NCBI RefSeq assembly: GCF_964340395.1
Contig: NC_135551.1
Span: 26,158,380-26,222,379 of the forward strand
DNA from: Glandiceps talaboti
Taxonomy: Eukaryota > Hemichordata > Enteropneusta > Spengelidae
Length of the DNA: 64,000 nt
Reading direction: 5' to 3'
Below the pieces are notes generated by a model. That model was not told the origin of the DNA and made no database searches. It saw only the letters and a list, made by a program, of their open reading frames with translations. Each line of letters begins with the position of its first letter. The stretch's first letter is position 1. The position numbers were made by a program, and so were the translations under genes. This document shows positions 11,941 to 23,247 of this stretch, piece after piece.

Positions 11941-13959
11941 TACAGTCACTGAAAGCTTCGACATTTGAGTCACTTTTCATCCTTATATTTCCTTCTATAG
12001 CATTTTGTATATTTCTTAGTTTACTGCATGCTCTGTGTATATTTTCTCCATATGCATAATTATCTAAATCTCTCAATCATATTGCGATATATCCATTACT
12101 ATATACACAAACGTATTTCTACCCCAACAACTCCCATGAGTAAACTTACAAAGGTTACAGTTTGTCGTTTTTTTGTCAGAAACACCTTAGGTATAAGACA
12201 AGTCGTGTTGGTAAAATCTTCATTACACGTTATGCATATTTGATGTCTTATCGTGGTAATTCCGTAGGATCGCTTCTCTCCCACAACGATTTAGCCAACG
12301 GTTACAAATGCTTTACTGATCTTATTGCAATGATTCTGTCACACACGTTTCTTATCTCATTTTATGTTGTTTTTTTATCCGAGAGTATAATGCAGCCGTA
12401 CTGATAAATCTTTTCCATTGATCAGGGTATGCAAGCAACATTATGAGATATGTTAGAAAAACTCAATCAAAAAATGATTCGATTTTTACTTTCATAGAAA
12501 CTATCATAGATTAGTATATGCAGTTAATACAATTTCTTTCAAATTAATTAATCAATATTACTGGAGAGATATCCGAGAACTTGCACTCACCCATCGCTTT
12601 TTAGGAAAAGTCATTTGTCGTCACGGTATGTTATCATTTTGTTTATCAGCTTATGATCAAAAATATTTAATATGTAACTGTCGAAGTTAAAGTTTAGCCT
12701 GTCGATTTGGATAAACACTTCGGGTAGATAAACAGCAATACACCATCTTGCAAATGTAAAGAGAGCCTGTCGGTATCGCTTTCACCTTCAAAGATAAGAA
12801 TTGCAAGGTACTCTGGATAAAAGGGCGGTAAACAGACAGGACGATATCGTAAAAATGTTGTCTTAAAGAAAGATCTACAATCCTTAGGCATCTCTTATGT
12901 GGCACTTTTCTTGAATTGCTTTCATTTTTGAATGAACTATTTTTTTTATTTTCTAAACCTTTGTCCAAGACAGTCCGTATGCATAATGCATACACTATGG
13001 TCGGACCAAAGATTTCGTTGATAAAATCCGACCTAAGATTTGAAGCTCTGAAGGTAGCACATGACTACTTTTAAAATATTTGTAAGTACTAAGGTCAGTA
13101 ACCATAGTAAAACTTAAAATAAGCATTTTTGCTTCTTTATTAGTTTGACTCTCAGTTGTGCATTTCTCGTATATTCAGTTCTAACTGGCATTCGTGATAT
13201 GATGGATTGCACAGGTAGTGATCTTACCTCCCCCCCCCCCGAAATGAGTCTATAGTGGCCATGGGATGATACACATGACAGTTCAAAAGAGGGACATAGC
13301 TAATAAACAAGCATCGGTTCATACTCAGATACCCACGTTAATAATGATATCATAGAAAGACGAACATCAACGTGGACTTAAAGGAAAATTACTAGCAACA
13401 AGTATGTCCGACTCCAATATACTATACCTATACAGTTCTGCAATACGCAAACGTAAATAAAGCTGTCGAAAAACATAAATGTTGAATGAGAACATTGCGC
13501 CAGTAAAAATATAAATATATTAAATGAAAAATAATAAGCACGAGAGAGGTAAAAACGGTACAAGCGCAACAAACAATACCTTGCCAATCATTCATACATT
13601 TCAAACAAAACCTTTCATGGCCAGACAATTTTTAGTCCCTATATCAATACACACTGGTTCAACTTCAATTATATTTACGATTACAAAAAATCTAACTTCA
13701 ATCAACTATAAAGTGCGTGATGCAAATTGCACGATTGAAAACAGCCAAAGGTAGAGTAAATCCAACGCCATTGGGGACGTCAGTCGACCGTGATAATATT
13801 ACAGTCTGATTAGAAATCCATGAAGATTACAACAAAGCAATGAAGCAGCAAAGATGAGTCTAAGGATATATCACACAGATACCAAATATATCATAAGAAA
13901 ATGTGCAGTAGTGTATTTATGGCGAAATTGAAGCTTAGCCAAACCAGGTGGGTTATTAC
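11941..13959. other. No gene recognised
   Basis: Overlapping short frames occur at 12028-12404 (plus) and 12687-12995 (minus). None has a conserved motif, repeat homology within the window or paired splice sites that I can support. Confidence 0.45.
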
Positions 13960-14255
13960 AGCGCACTTCAAGTTACCACTCAGAAACCAATGTGCTGTTT
14001 TCCCACTTTAGGATAGCAAGATTGAATTGATACAATTTCTTGCTACGTTTTGTCTAAGTAAAATGAACTAAAAGTGTCAGTATGCAGATATCAGAACATT
14101 GACACCCACGTGTCTGAATCTAGTTACAGCATGTTCATTTCATTCAGACTAAATAAATGTAGCAAAATTGCAAAATTTGCTATCTTATACTAAGACTTAG
14201 TGTACAATGTGCAGTTCCTTATTGGTTTCTGCATGGTTGTATCAAACACATCCTT
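13960..14255. mobile_element. MITE family A, copy 2
   Basis: It begins CACTTCAAGTTACCACTCAG and shares GATACAATTTCTTGCTACGT, ACATTGACACCCACGTGTCT and TGCATGGTTGTATCAAACA with the other copies. The inner order matches copy 1 and the 53.2-kb copy. Confidence 0.65.
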
Positions 14256-14791
14256 ATAACAGTATCCTGCAACGCGCTGTATGTGTATGGAATGTATGAT
14301 ATTAATGCTATTGCCTCTTCTTATACAATCCCGTGAAATACATCAATATGTAAAATGAAAGAAATTAGCTAGATATATTTAGATACATTGAAATGACTAA
14401 TCCTCTGTATGTCTGATATCGATACATTTTCACCCCCCCCCCCACACACACACACATTTTGTTTATGTCTTATAACTAGGTGTGACCTAGGTAATTAGTC
14501 AATACTATACTTAAGATTATCAAGATATATACCAAGAATATTTCTCTACTATCTGAAACTTATGAAAGGAACAAACTGATATCGTTTCAAATATTTGTAT
14601 TCATAGACTGCAATAAACACACATTGTAAGATCCATCATCTAAAAGTCCATTTACAATGTAGATGTAACTTCGACTTATACATGTAACGGACTGATGTTT
14701 CATGAAGTATGTATGGTCGTATGATGATCAAAATGATAACAGCACTCCTACTACGTTAACTTGTTTGTATACAGTAAATAGTATGGAACAT

Positions 14792-15070
14792 TTCTGTACG
14801 TGTACTGTTTACACACGTCCGAAAAAAACATACGTACACTGTTTACACACGTACGAAACACATGTGTACACTGTTTACACACGTACGAAACACATGTGTA
14901 CACTGTTTATACACGTCCGAAAGACGTCGTATGCTTTTTACACACGTCCGAAAAAACTGTGCAGACTGTGTACTTACATATGTGACTGTGTACACTGTAC
15001 GCACACGTACGAAAAGCGTTGTGCACTGCCATACGAAAAACCTATGTACAATACTTACAAATGTACGAAA
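14792..15070. repeat. Degenerate about 32-bp minisatellite
   Basis: Units of ACACTGTTTACACACGTACG followed by AAACACATGTGT repeat at a 32-base spacing in the best part (14836-14900) and decay to both sides, with CGTCCGAAA variants. Confidence 0.75.
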
Positions 15071-15104
15071 ACGTATCGGTGAGTCGGTCGGTGGGTTGGT
15101 CGAT

Positions 15105-15262
<158 letters not shown>

Positions 15263-15957
15263 ATACATCCTCATTCTCATATGTTTTAATTCAATGCAGG
15301 CCCGTGAGAAACCACATCCGCCGTATATCATGTTTATTGGTAATTGGGTTCATTCAGTATATAGACATTTGGCAGATGAAAGGACGCTCAAAAAGTTGTC
15401 GCCACGTGAATTATGTCGAATAAGTAGGTTGGTGAAAATTCATTCCGAATTCTGAATGGCAAAACGTAAACTGCAATTTAAGGCATTTCATGAATACCTC
15501 CCTTTGCGTGAGCAAATATTCTAAACAGAAAAGGGAGAAAAAAGACTGAAGTAGAAAATTACCCCATCAAATTTGAAACAGCAGCAAAAAAAACTTTTAT
15601 TATACCTATAACACAATTTTGGAATAAGCATAGTACTTAACAGTTACTGCCTGGCACGCACGATGACATAGTACAACAGAATGAATTGGAGCCCTTGAGG
15701 GAAAATATTTTAGAGGAAGGGCGAAAAGAACAAGTTCGGGGCGAAGCTTTAATTCTTAACAATTATTTTCGAACAGTTATTATTAATTGAAGATATAAAT
15801 AATTGCATTTTGCAGCGATATCAGCCACTAAGGTAAATGTATTCCAGCTCAAAACATTCTCATGTCAAATTCAAAAGATTAGATTATACAAAATTGTATG
15901 AATATTATTGATTTTAAAAGGCACGCGTAGTTAATTATTATTTAATAACTATGATAA

Positions 15958-16384
15958 GGGAGCCGTCAATATTAACGACCGGGGGGTCGGAGGAATTTAG
16001 CGGGGGGGGGGTCATTCAAATACTGGGGAGTGAAAGGGGGGGGGGTTACCCAAAAATTGGGGAGTGAAGGAGGAGGGGGCTACTCAACATTTTACATGTT
16101 AAAATAGCACCAGAAAGCATTCTTTCAAAAATTCAAAAATCTCCGAGACGGTAGGAGGAAACCCCCTCCACCCCCCACTTGGCTCCCTCAAACTTTGATT
16201 CAACTAATACCACCTAATTTCAAATTTTACCCATGGTACTACTTTTGGAATAAGCTGCATTCATTGTTACCCCTTCCTCTTGAAATATGCTACATCCATA
16301 ACGTTATAAGGAAATTCAAATTCAAAATAAAAAGTTTGATATTGTATGTATGTATGTATGTATGTATGTATGTATGTATGTATG

Positions 16385-16415
<31 letters not shown>

Positions 16416-16806
16416 GTATGTATGTATGTATGTATGAATGTATAGTATGTATGTATGTATGTATGTATGTATGTATGTATGCATGTGTGTGTGTATGTAT
16501 GTATGTATGTATGTATGTATGTATGTATGTATGTATGTATGTATGTATGAACGATAGTATGTATGTATGTATGTATGTATGTTCAATGGAACACTCAACC
16601 TCAATTTGTATATAATGTTTGTAGCAACATGAACAGTTAATGAGTTATGATGACGGTAAAATGGTGGGGGGGGGGTTATGAAAAAAAATTGTGTCAAGGA
16701 GGGGGGTTACGAAATTTTTTTAAGCCAGGTCACTCAAATTTTGTGGATTTTCGAAGCAATTCCTCCGCCCCCCCCCTCCCCCCGGTCGTAAATAATGTCG
16801 GCTCCC
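15958..16806. mobile_element. PIF/Harbinger-type MITE with TAA target duplication (family F)
   Basis: The left end GGGAGCCGTCAATATTAACG and the right end (complement GGGAGCCGACATTATTTACG) are inverted repeats continuing through ACCGGGGGG and CGGAGGAATT, about 45 bases. TAA flanks both sides (15955-15957 and 16807-16809), the kind of 3-bp TWA duplication made by PIF/Harbinger transposases. No transposase is encoded. The interior holds G-rich strings and a (TATG)n tract at 16344-16581. The TIR and duplication are seen directly; the superfamily is inferred. Confidence 0.75.
16344..16581. repeat. (TATG)n microsatellite inside the MITE
   Basis: TATG units with AAGTATG, GAATGTATAG, GCATGTGTGTG and AACGATAG interruptions. 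It lies wholly between the terminal inverted repeats of the element above. Confidence 0.95.
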
Positions 16807-16809
16807 TAA

Positions 16810-17584
16810 AAGCAAGAAGGTTAACAAGCATGGACTATTTAAATGATTTATACAGATGTGGTAATAACATTACGTCATCGTTAAATTAACCATGTGTTAC
16901 GTTTAGCTCCGGGACGGCAATGATTTGTGTTTATAAGATCACGATATAGCTGGACTTAATGCGAATGGGATTGAGACTTAATTATTCAGCTAAGCTCTAA
17001 ACTATATGGATTCTATTTAATCCGTTCCACGATTTTACAAGCTTAGAAATGTATCATCTCTGTCCACACAATGTTACAGCTCCCCTTCCTATTGTGTTCC
17101 TAATCCCGGTACATTTTGTCGTCATAATATAAATATTGAAGCATAATGATAAGAGTTTTCTGCTTGGAAGGGAAAGCGAACTAAAGCTCACTGTAGTGTT
17201 CTTATCTTTCAGAGGATGAGAAATGGTAGACATTTATTAAATGATTAATCTGCTGATAACTCCTTAGTAACTATGTAACCCCAATCAAATGTCACACATC
17301 CATCTCTTTTATTGAAATTCGAACTAAAGTATATAATATTCATGAAAGAAAACCTTAGCAGCGGTGTATGTACATGCATAGTGAATTTTGTAACACTCAC
17401 AGTACCTGATAGTCGTAACGTGTCAAATATCAAGTCTTCTTCTGTACCTTAGGCGGTATTAGCACTTCAGTATAGAATATAGCATCGTATTTCAAACATA
17501 TCTATTCTGTAATAAAGAATTCATATTAATAACGAAAAGCTATACGAATCCCTTTCTCACCGACACAATACAGCAATGTACATT
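16810..17584. other. No gene recognised
   Basis: Ordinary AT-rich sequence. A minus-strand 62-codon frame at 17245-17433 has no supportable similarity. Confidence 0.5.
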
Positions 17585-17945
17585 TTGGTAAGATTTTTCT
17601 TGAACCAGACGATAAAATGGTAGTTGCGCTGTTGGTAAAATTTTTGTTGAGCCAGACGATATAATGTAGCAATGTTGGTAAGATTTTTCTTGAACCAGAC
17701 GATAAAATGTAGCACTGTTGGTAAGATGTTTGTTGAGCCAGACGATAAAATTTAGCACTGTTGGTAAGATGTTTGTTGAACCAGACGATAAAATGTAGCA
17801 CTGTTGGTAAGATGTTTGTTGAACCAGACGATAAAATGTAGCAATGTTGGTAAGATGTTTGTTGAACCAGACGATAAAATGTAGCACTGTTGGTAAGATG
17901 TTTGTTGAGCCAGACGACACTGTCAGAAAGCTTTTTGTTGAGCCA
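17585..17945. repeat. Second 43-bp minisatellite, about 8 copies
   Basis: The unit contains TTGGTAAGATGTTTGTTGAA and CCAGACGATAAAATGTAGCA. TTGG starts at 17761 and 17804 are 43 bases apart. First and last units are diverged (GAGCCAGGCG). The sequence is unrelated to the 7.2-kb array despite equal period. Confidence 0.93.
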
Positions 17946-19168
17946 GGCGACGTTTTATTTCAAGTTTCGTAATTTTAACTACAAAGGAAGGCAATATCCG
18001 GGTGTGACAAGAGAATGAATTGTGTGTAAGTTTGATTAAATGTGAACGCTTGATTTGTTAGGTTTACTGGTATGTCAAATATATTTTAGATTACGTTCTA
18101 TTTTGTCAAGTGTCCATCGGTCTTGTTTATGAAAGAGGACACAAAGAGCAAAATTATTTACGCAAAATTCGCCAAGTATAAAAATAAAGTGAACCTCTGA
18201 TATCTTCACCAGCATAGGTAGAGTTTGTGTTTGTCTTCAGTTATATATACTGATAAAGTTGCACTGCTCATTTGTTTCTGGTAACATCGAAATAGTTCTA
18301 GCCTATTTACTGCGCTGTCGAGATACATCGTTGGCAGGTCGTATCTCCGAACCCTCATATTCCCCGCTTGTAGTGATTACAGATTATAACGGAATTGAAT
18401 AATTCGCCCAATTGCCTGATCGATCATAGTGTGCAGTCTGTTCTACCACGCATATAACAACTACTTCACTCTCACTATTCAAATGAATCGTAATATACAC
18501 ACATTATTACGTTACATGAGGCAAAACGTGAAGTGGACATGTGTTCATTTACATGTTATTTACATTTGGTTATGTAAATTTAACTCTATATAATTTTTTC
18601 TGAAAACTTCAGGTGGCCACCCCAGGAAGTTAACTGTAAGTGTAAAAGTGTAACTAATAGTACATGGTAACCATTGTCAAATTTTAAGAATTGTCGACAT
18701 GTATTACAGCTCTGCTAATACGAAATGTGTGGTTTCCAAATAAACGTTCGTTTTTTCTATATTGTATAATCATTGTCTGTAACGTGCTTGTAGGATTGGA
18801 GATAAGAGGGTATCAAGTTGATCGTCGGATAATAATACTAATACAAATAATGTTCAGTTCTTGAAAATTCTATGTAAAGTTGATTTAACTTTTAGATAAA
18901 CTTTGTGATATTTTCACTTAGCACTTAGTAACCAAATGAGCGTTGTTGCTATACATAAAGCGCATGGCATGTTCTAAATTTACTCTAAACGAATGCGTAG
19001 CATGCAGAATGTAGCCAACTTGTCAAATATTCACCAATAAAAACCCGCTTCGTGAAATAATTAATCACGTTTTTAATTTCGTGGAGTTTTTTTGACACTC
19101 TTTGATGTGCCATAAATTTAACTCACAGTTTCCTGTAAGTGAAAACAAAACACATTTGACTCCTGTGA
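17946..19168. other. No gene recognised
   Basis: Stop-rich in all frames. No repeat copies recognised here. Confidence 0.5.
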
Positions 19169-19480
19169 GTAGTTGAATTTACCGTAGGGTATACGTATTC
19201 GAAGGCTTACCACTTAGAAGAACATCGAGGTAAATACATATATCAATTCAGAAGTAGGTTTTCACGATTCAATGATTTGAGACTGCCTAGAATACTAGAC
19301 GTGGGATTACCAATGACGTATTCTCCGTCACTTTACTTAGTATCTACTTCGTTCTTAAACCCTTTTGTATACTGGACAATATTTCACTACCCATATGCAA
19401 AATCCTATTTAACGGCATTTTCATCTTTAGATTCGGACACGTGCATTTTATGTAGCCGTTTTCCTTCGAAGACAGATTAA
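19169..19480 (+). pseudogene. Possible class A (rhodopsin-like) GPCR TM7 fragment
   Basis: An open frame without an initiating ATG contains LPMTYSPSLYLVSTSFLNPF, followed by VYWTIFHYPYAKSYL. A hydrophobic helix ending S-x-LNPFVY matches the NPxxY signature of rhodopsin-like receptors, followed by an aromatic-rich helix-8-like stretch. The upstream part of the frame has no TM6-like segment, and no acceptor or other exon is evident. It could be a relic exon or chance. Confidence 0.35.
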
Positions 19481-19642
19481 ATGTGACTAAATCGCAATAT
19501 TCAAGTCATAGTGAGACCATAAAATGGCGATGAAACTTTAAAACGCATAAATAACTAGTACCCTCATTTTGCATGATATACATATACCATATATACATAA
19601 AAATGAAAGACGACGAGTTTACTACTTGGCGAAAGAAGAATG

Positions 19643-19748
<106 letters not shown>

Positions 19749-19754
19749 GCTTTA

Positions 19755-20420
19755 TTGTATGACGAACCACATAAATTGACCAGTTCAGACACACTGTAAC
19801 TTCTTTTAGCCTGCAGTGGAGTGAATGGTTGTCATGGTGATTTGATAACCAAGTATGATTGACATATCTCTGCCTCAGTGAACATTAACTATTCCATTAA
19901 ATAAACAAGTCCTCCCGATCCCAACTTCGTGATAGATTGCATCACATTACGTATATATTCTCTTAATATTTTGAAGGACTATGTAAATTGACAAGTTCTT
20001 TATCTATATATATTCATATATGTTACATTTTACTTTGTATATTCTTTTATGACAAGCCATGTAAATTGACAATTTCAGACATGTACTTGTTTCTTCTTTT
20101 AGCATAAGATGGAGTCGTGGATCTATAATTTTTTTTTATAGATCTACGCAGTATTGTTGTACATTTGTCTGTTTGGTTGTGTGTTGTCTGTGATAGTGGT
20201 TTTATTTCTATATTGGGATTTCTGAGATGCCAGAAGGAAATTTTCCAATTTATGTTTTGATTTAATGGACTATAAAGGTTTTGAATTGAATTGAATTGAG
20301 TCGTTGGTTGCCATAGCGATCCGATAATCCGCATGTCTCTGTGAACATTAAATAAACACATCTCCACAACGTTGTGATAGATTATAACACTTTTCGTATA
20401 TCTCCTGTATTCTTTTTTAA
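19755..20420. repeat. Direct duplication of about 230 bp with a nested insertion in the second copy
   Basis: 19755-19990 and 20045-20420 share, in order, ACATAAATTGAC/ATGTAAATTGAC, TTCAGACA, CTTCTTTTAGC, GGTTG-CAT-G, GTGAACATTAA and GTGATAGATT blocks. The second copy is interrupted by a 180-bp insertion at 20119-20299. Confidence 0.7.
20119..20299 (+). mobile_element. 3' fragment of a retroelement with (TTGAA)n tail
   Basis: The insertion ends GGACTATAAAGGTTTTGAAT then TTGAATTGAATTGA, the pentamer tail style of LINE/RTE-like 3' ends. It is flanked by GAGTCGTGG and GAGTCGTTGG, a likely target-site duplication. The uninterrupted copy at about 19810-19830 shows the empty site. Confidence 0.6.
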
Positions 20421-20589
20421 ATATTGATAATAGGCCTATCTTTCGTAGTATTCACTTTCTGTCTAATCAGTGAATTATTAATATTTTGTCAGTCACGCTT
20501 TTCAAAATTAAAGCGTCGTTTTTATATTAATACAACAATTTACTTTTCAAACAAAACAATAGAAGCATAACAATAAAAAAACAAGATTA

Positions 20590-20810
20590 GAATGAAATTC
20601 AATAGTTTCTTGCAAAATCTTGTCTAAATGGAGTAAACTAATTATCTAGATATCAACTACAGACGTCAAAACATTGGCACCCACGTATCTCTGTCATATG
20701 TAATATGTTTGAATGGTTAAGTTCATTTTAGATGAAACATGAACAAAGAAATAGTGACCTTGTCTTAAACTTTAGAATGTGCTGCATGGTTGTGTCAAAC
20801 CGAACCTGTG
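20590..20810. mobile_element. MITE family A, copy 3 (partial)
   Basis: Shares AATAGTTTCTTGCAAAATCT, TGTCTAAATGGAGTAAACTA, GACGTCAAAACATTGGCACC and GCATGGTTGTGTCAAACCGA with the other copies. The left terminal repeat is missing. Confidence 0.55.
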
Positions 20811-21149
20811 AGTATGTATATTATGAGAGGGGGGGGGGGGGGTATCTTCCCTGCTCAATAACACTGTTAACTATTAACTGAAGCTCATAGCTTTTATGTT
20901 CCAGGTAAAAAAAACAACATTTTTTATCTGGAAATGTTATTCCTGGTAATAACTTTGTCTCGAAAAGTTGGACAATCATATGGAAACCAATGTTTTTTGA
21001 TATTTCAATGCGCTCGTAATATAAACAATGTGCACTGATCCCGGTTACAAGCTAACGAAGCGAGATATAGTTATTCCTCTGGGTATATTTTGAATATCTC
21101 TAAAGATATAACCATATACAATCCCTTCAGGAATATAATACATGTCTCC

Positions 21150-21635
21150 AAATAATGATAATATTAATAATACTAATATTGGTTTTAAATAGCGCTTTCC
21201 CACTCTTTGAGCAAAACGCTTTACTATTATCAATGAATCAGTTATGAAGTATACAATCAGTACGACATCAGAGACTTGTGCGTGTATATAGACAAAATTC
21301 TCCCAAGGTGAAAACCTGAATGCATTGTCAATGAGACGTACGAAAAGAACAGAATAGAACGAAACAGGACAAAACAGGACACGACAGAACATGTCTAGAA
21401 CAGGACAGGACAGGACAGGACAGGACAGGACAGGACAGGACAGGACAGGACAAAATACAACACAACGGATCGAAGAATATTAATATGAATAGAACAGAAT
21501 AGAATAGAATAGAATAGAATAGAATAGAATAGAATAGAATAGAATAGAATAGAATAGAATAGAATAGAACAGAATAGAATAGAATAGAATAGAATAGAAC
21601 AGAACAGAGCAGAACAGAGGAGAACCCATCACAGC
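21150..21635. repeat. Possible LINE/SINE tail, then (GGACA)n and (GAATA)n pentanucleotide tracts
   Basis: TAGCGCTTTCCCACTCTTTG with a following AAAACGCTTTAC at 21191-21226 resembles the ends of common animal retroelements (weak). (ACAGG)n occupies about 21402-21450 and (AATAG)n about 21488-21607, with ACAGA variants to 21630. Confidence 0.7.
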
Positions 21636-22063
21636 AAACAGAACAATACAGGCCAAGACACGACAGGCAATAAATTAAAACAACATAATAAAACATTAAA
21701 AACAAAGGAATCGGCTGATGCAGTATATGAGTGCCTATAGTCCTTTCTTGTACATTTTTATTACAACGCAAACGAGAGACATTGCCAAATGATTCCTATG
21801 TAGTGCACCGTATATTCGTACTAAAACGTATAATTTATATCGAAAGTTACTCTGAATTACCTATAGCTAAAATTGGATTTTTCTGTACAGAGTTTGGCTG
21901 ATTAGACATATACAAGTTCAAGTGCATAGCAAATGTTGGATCAATCATAATTCATAACAACAGGTGTGATTCTAGTTGTATTTCTCTACGTGTGTCTCTT
22001 TCTCTTTCTTCATCTATGTTTGTGCCGTTGTCTGCGTGTCTCATTCTGTGTCTCTTTCCCCTT

Positions 22064-22138
22064 TTCTGACTGACTGACTGACTGTCTGTCTGTCTGTCTG
22101 TGTCCATGTATCTGTTTCAGTTTTTTTAGTTTGCCTGC

Positions 22139-22214
<76 letters not shown>

Positions 22215-22227
22215 ATGTCTGTCTGTA

Positions 22228-22272
<45 letters not shown>

Positions 22273-22307
22273 GGCTGGCTGGCTCTCTCTCCCCCTGTCT
22301 CTGTCTG

Positions 22308-22344
<37 letters not shown>

Positions 22345-22476
22345 GCCTGTCTCTGTCTGTCTGTCTGACTGTCTCTCTGTCTCTGTCTGTCTGTCTGTCT
22401 GTCTGTCTTTTTTCTGTCTCTGTCTCTGTCTGTCTGTCTGTCTGTCTGACTGTCTCTCTCTCCCTGTCTGTGTCTG

Positions 22477-22507
<31 letters not shown>

Positions 22508-22538
22508 GTCTCTGTCTGTCTGTCTGTCTTTTCCTGTC

Positions 22539-22624
<86 letters not shown>

Positions 22625-22625
22625 A
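22064..22625. repeat. (CTGT)n microsatellite, about 560 bp
   Basis: Long CTGT runs with imperfect CTCTCTGTCTCTG interruptions at 22285-22300, 22345-22390 and 22405-22520. It lies 620 bases before the receptor start codon. Open frames here are repeat translations. Confidence 0.97.
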
Positions 22626-23247
22626 CTCTCTAGTATATCGAATCTCTACGTTTTGTGCACAGTATGTATGTTAATACATTAAACACATGTATACTCTTTG
22701 TCTTGTAGGTAAATTCAAGCAATTGTATGTAGAGACAGGATTCTACCATTATTGTCAGGTGATCGCCGCAGGGGTTGATGGAACCATTTTCCTATGATTA
22801 ATCTCATGCACATCGATTCGCTTTTTGTTGGATAGTGATACAACCTATTTAGAATAATAGGGAGAAACTGAATGGCTTGTTTTGTTATTGGACAGTGACA
22901 GCATGTAAGACGTTACGATTTAAACGTATCCAGTGTGGTAAACGGCAACAGAACGAAATCTCTTTCACTGGCAGATGACAATCAAGCACACAGTGTACCG
23001 TTTTAAGGTCGGTTCATATCCATCAATTTGCTAAAGTGAAAGTCATTTCTACCGGTGGGATTTGCAACACTTCTAGAAATCTACCTCCGCTGCTGCTACT
23101 ACCCATTATTGAGGATATTCCCTCGGTGTGTTGTTAAATCAAGCGACGGTTCGAGTTTGTACACTAATACGAGTGCTTTTATCGGAACCAGAAACCGAAG
23201 ATTGTGAACCGTTAAGTAGTTCCAACTGCTCAATATAGGTCGGAAGG
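22626..23247 (+). other. Upstream and 5' untranslated region of the glutamate receptor-like gene
   Basis: No upstream coding exon is recognised. No TATA box is convincing. An upstream noncoding exon cannot be excluded. Confidence 0.4.

Noticed and set aside
11386-12076. Long open frames of MYVC / YIHT repeats on both strands
   Set aside because: They are translations of (TATG)n. Tetranucleotide repeats without stops are open in all frames and encode no real protein.
12687-12995. Two overlapping minus-strand frames (102 and 65 codons)
   Set aside because: Composition is gene-like in places, but no motif, splice pair or start context supports a gene.
22126-22682. Cys/Ser/Leu/Val-rich and Asp/Arg/Gln-rich frames of 108-183 codons
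   Set aside because: Translations of (CTGT)n and its complement.
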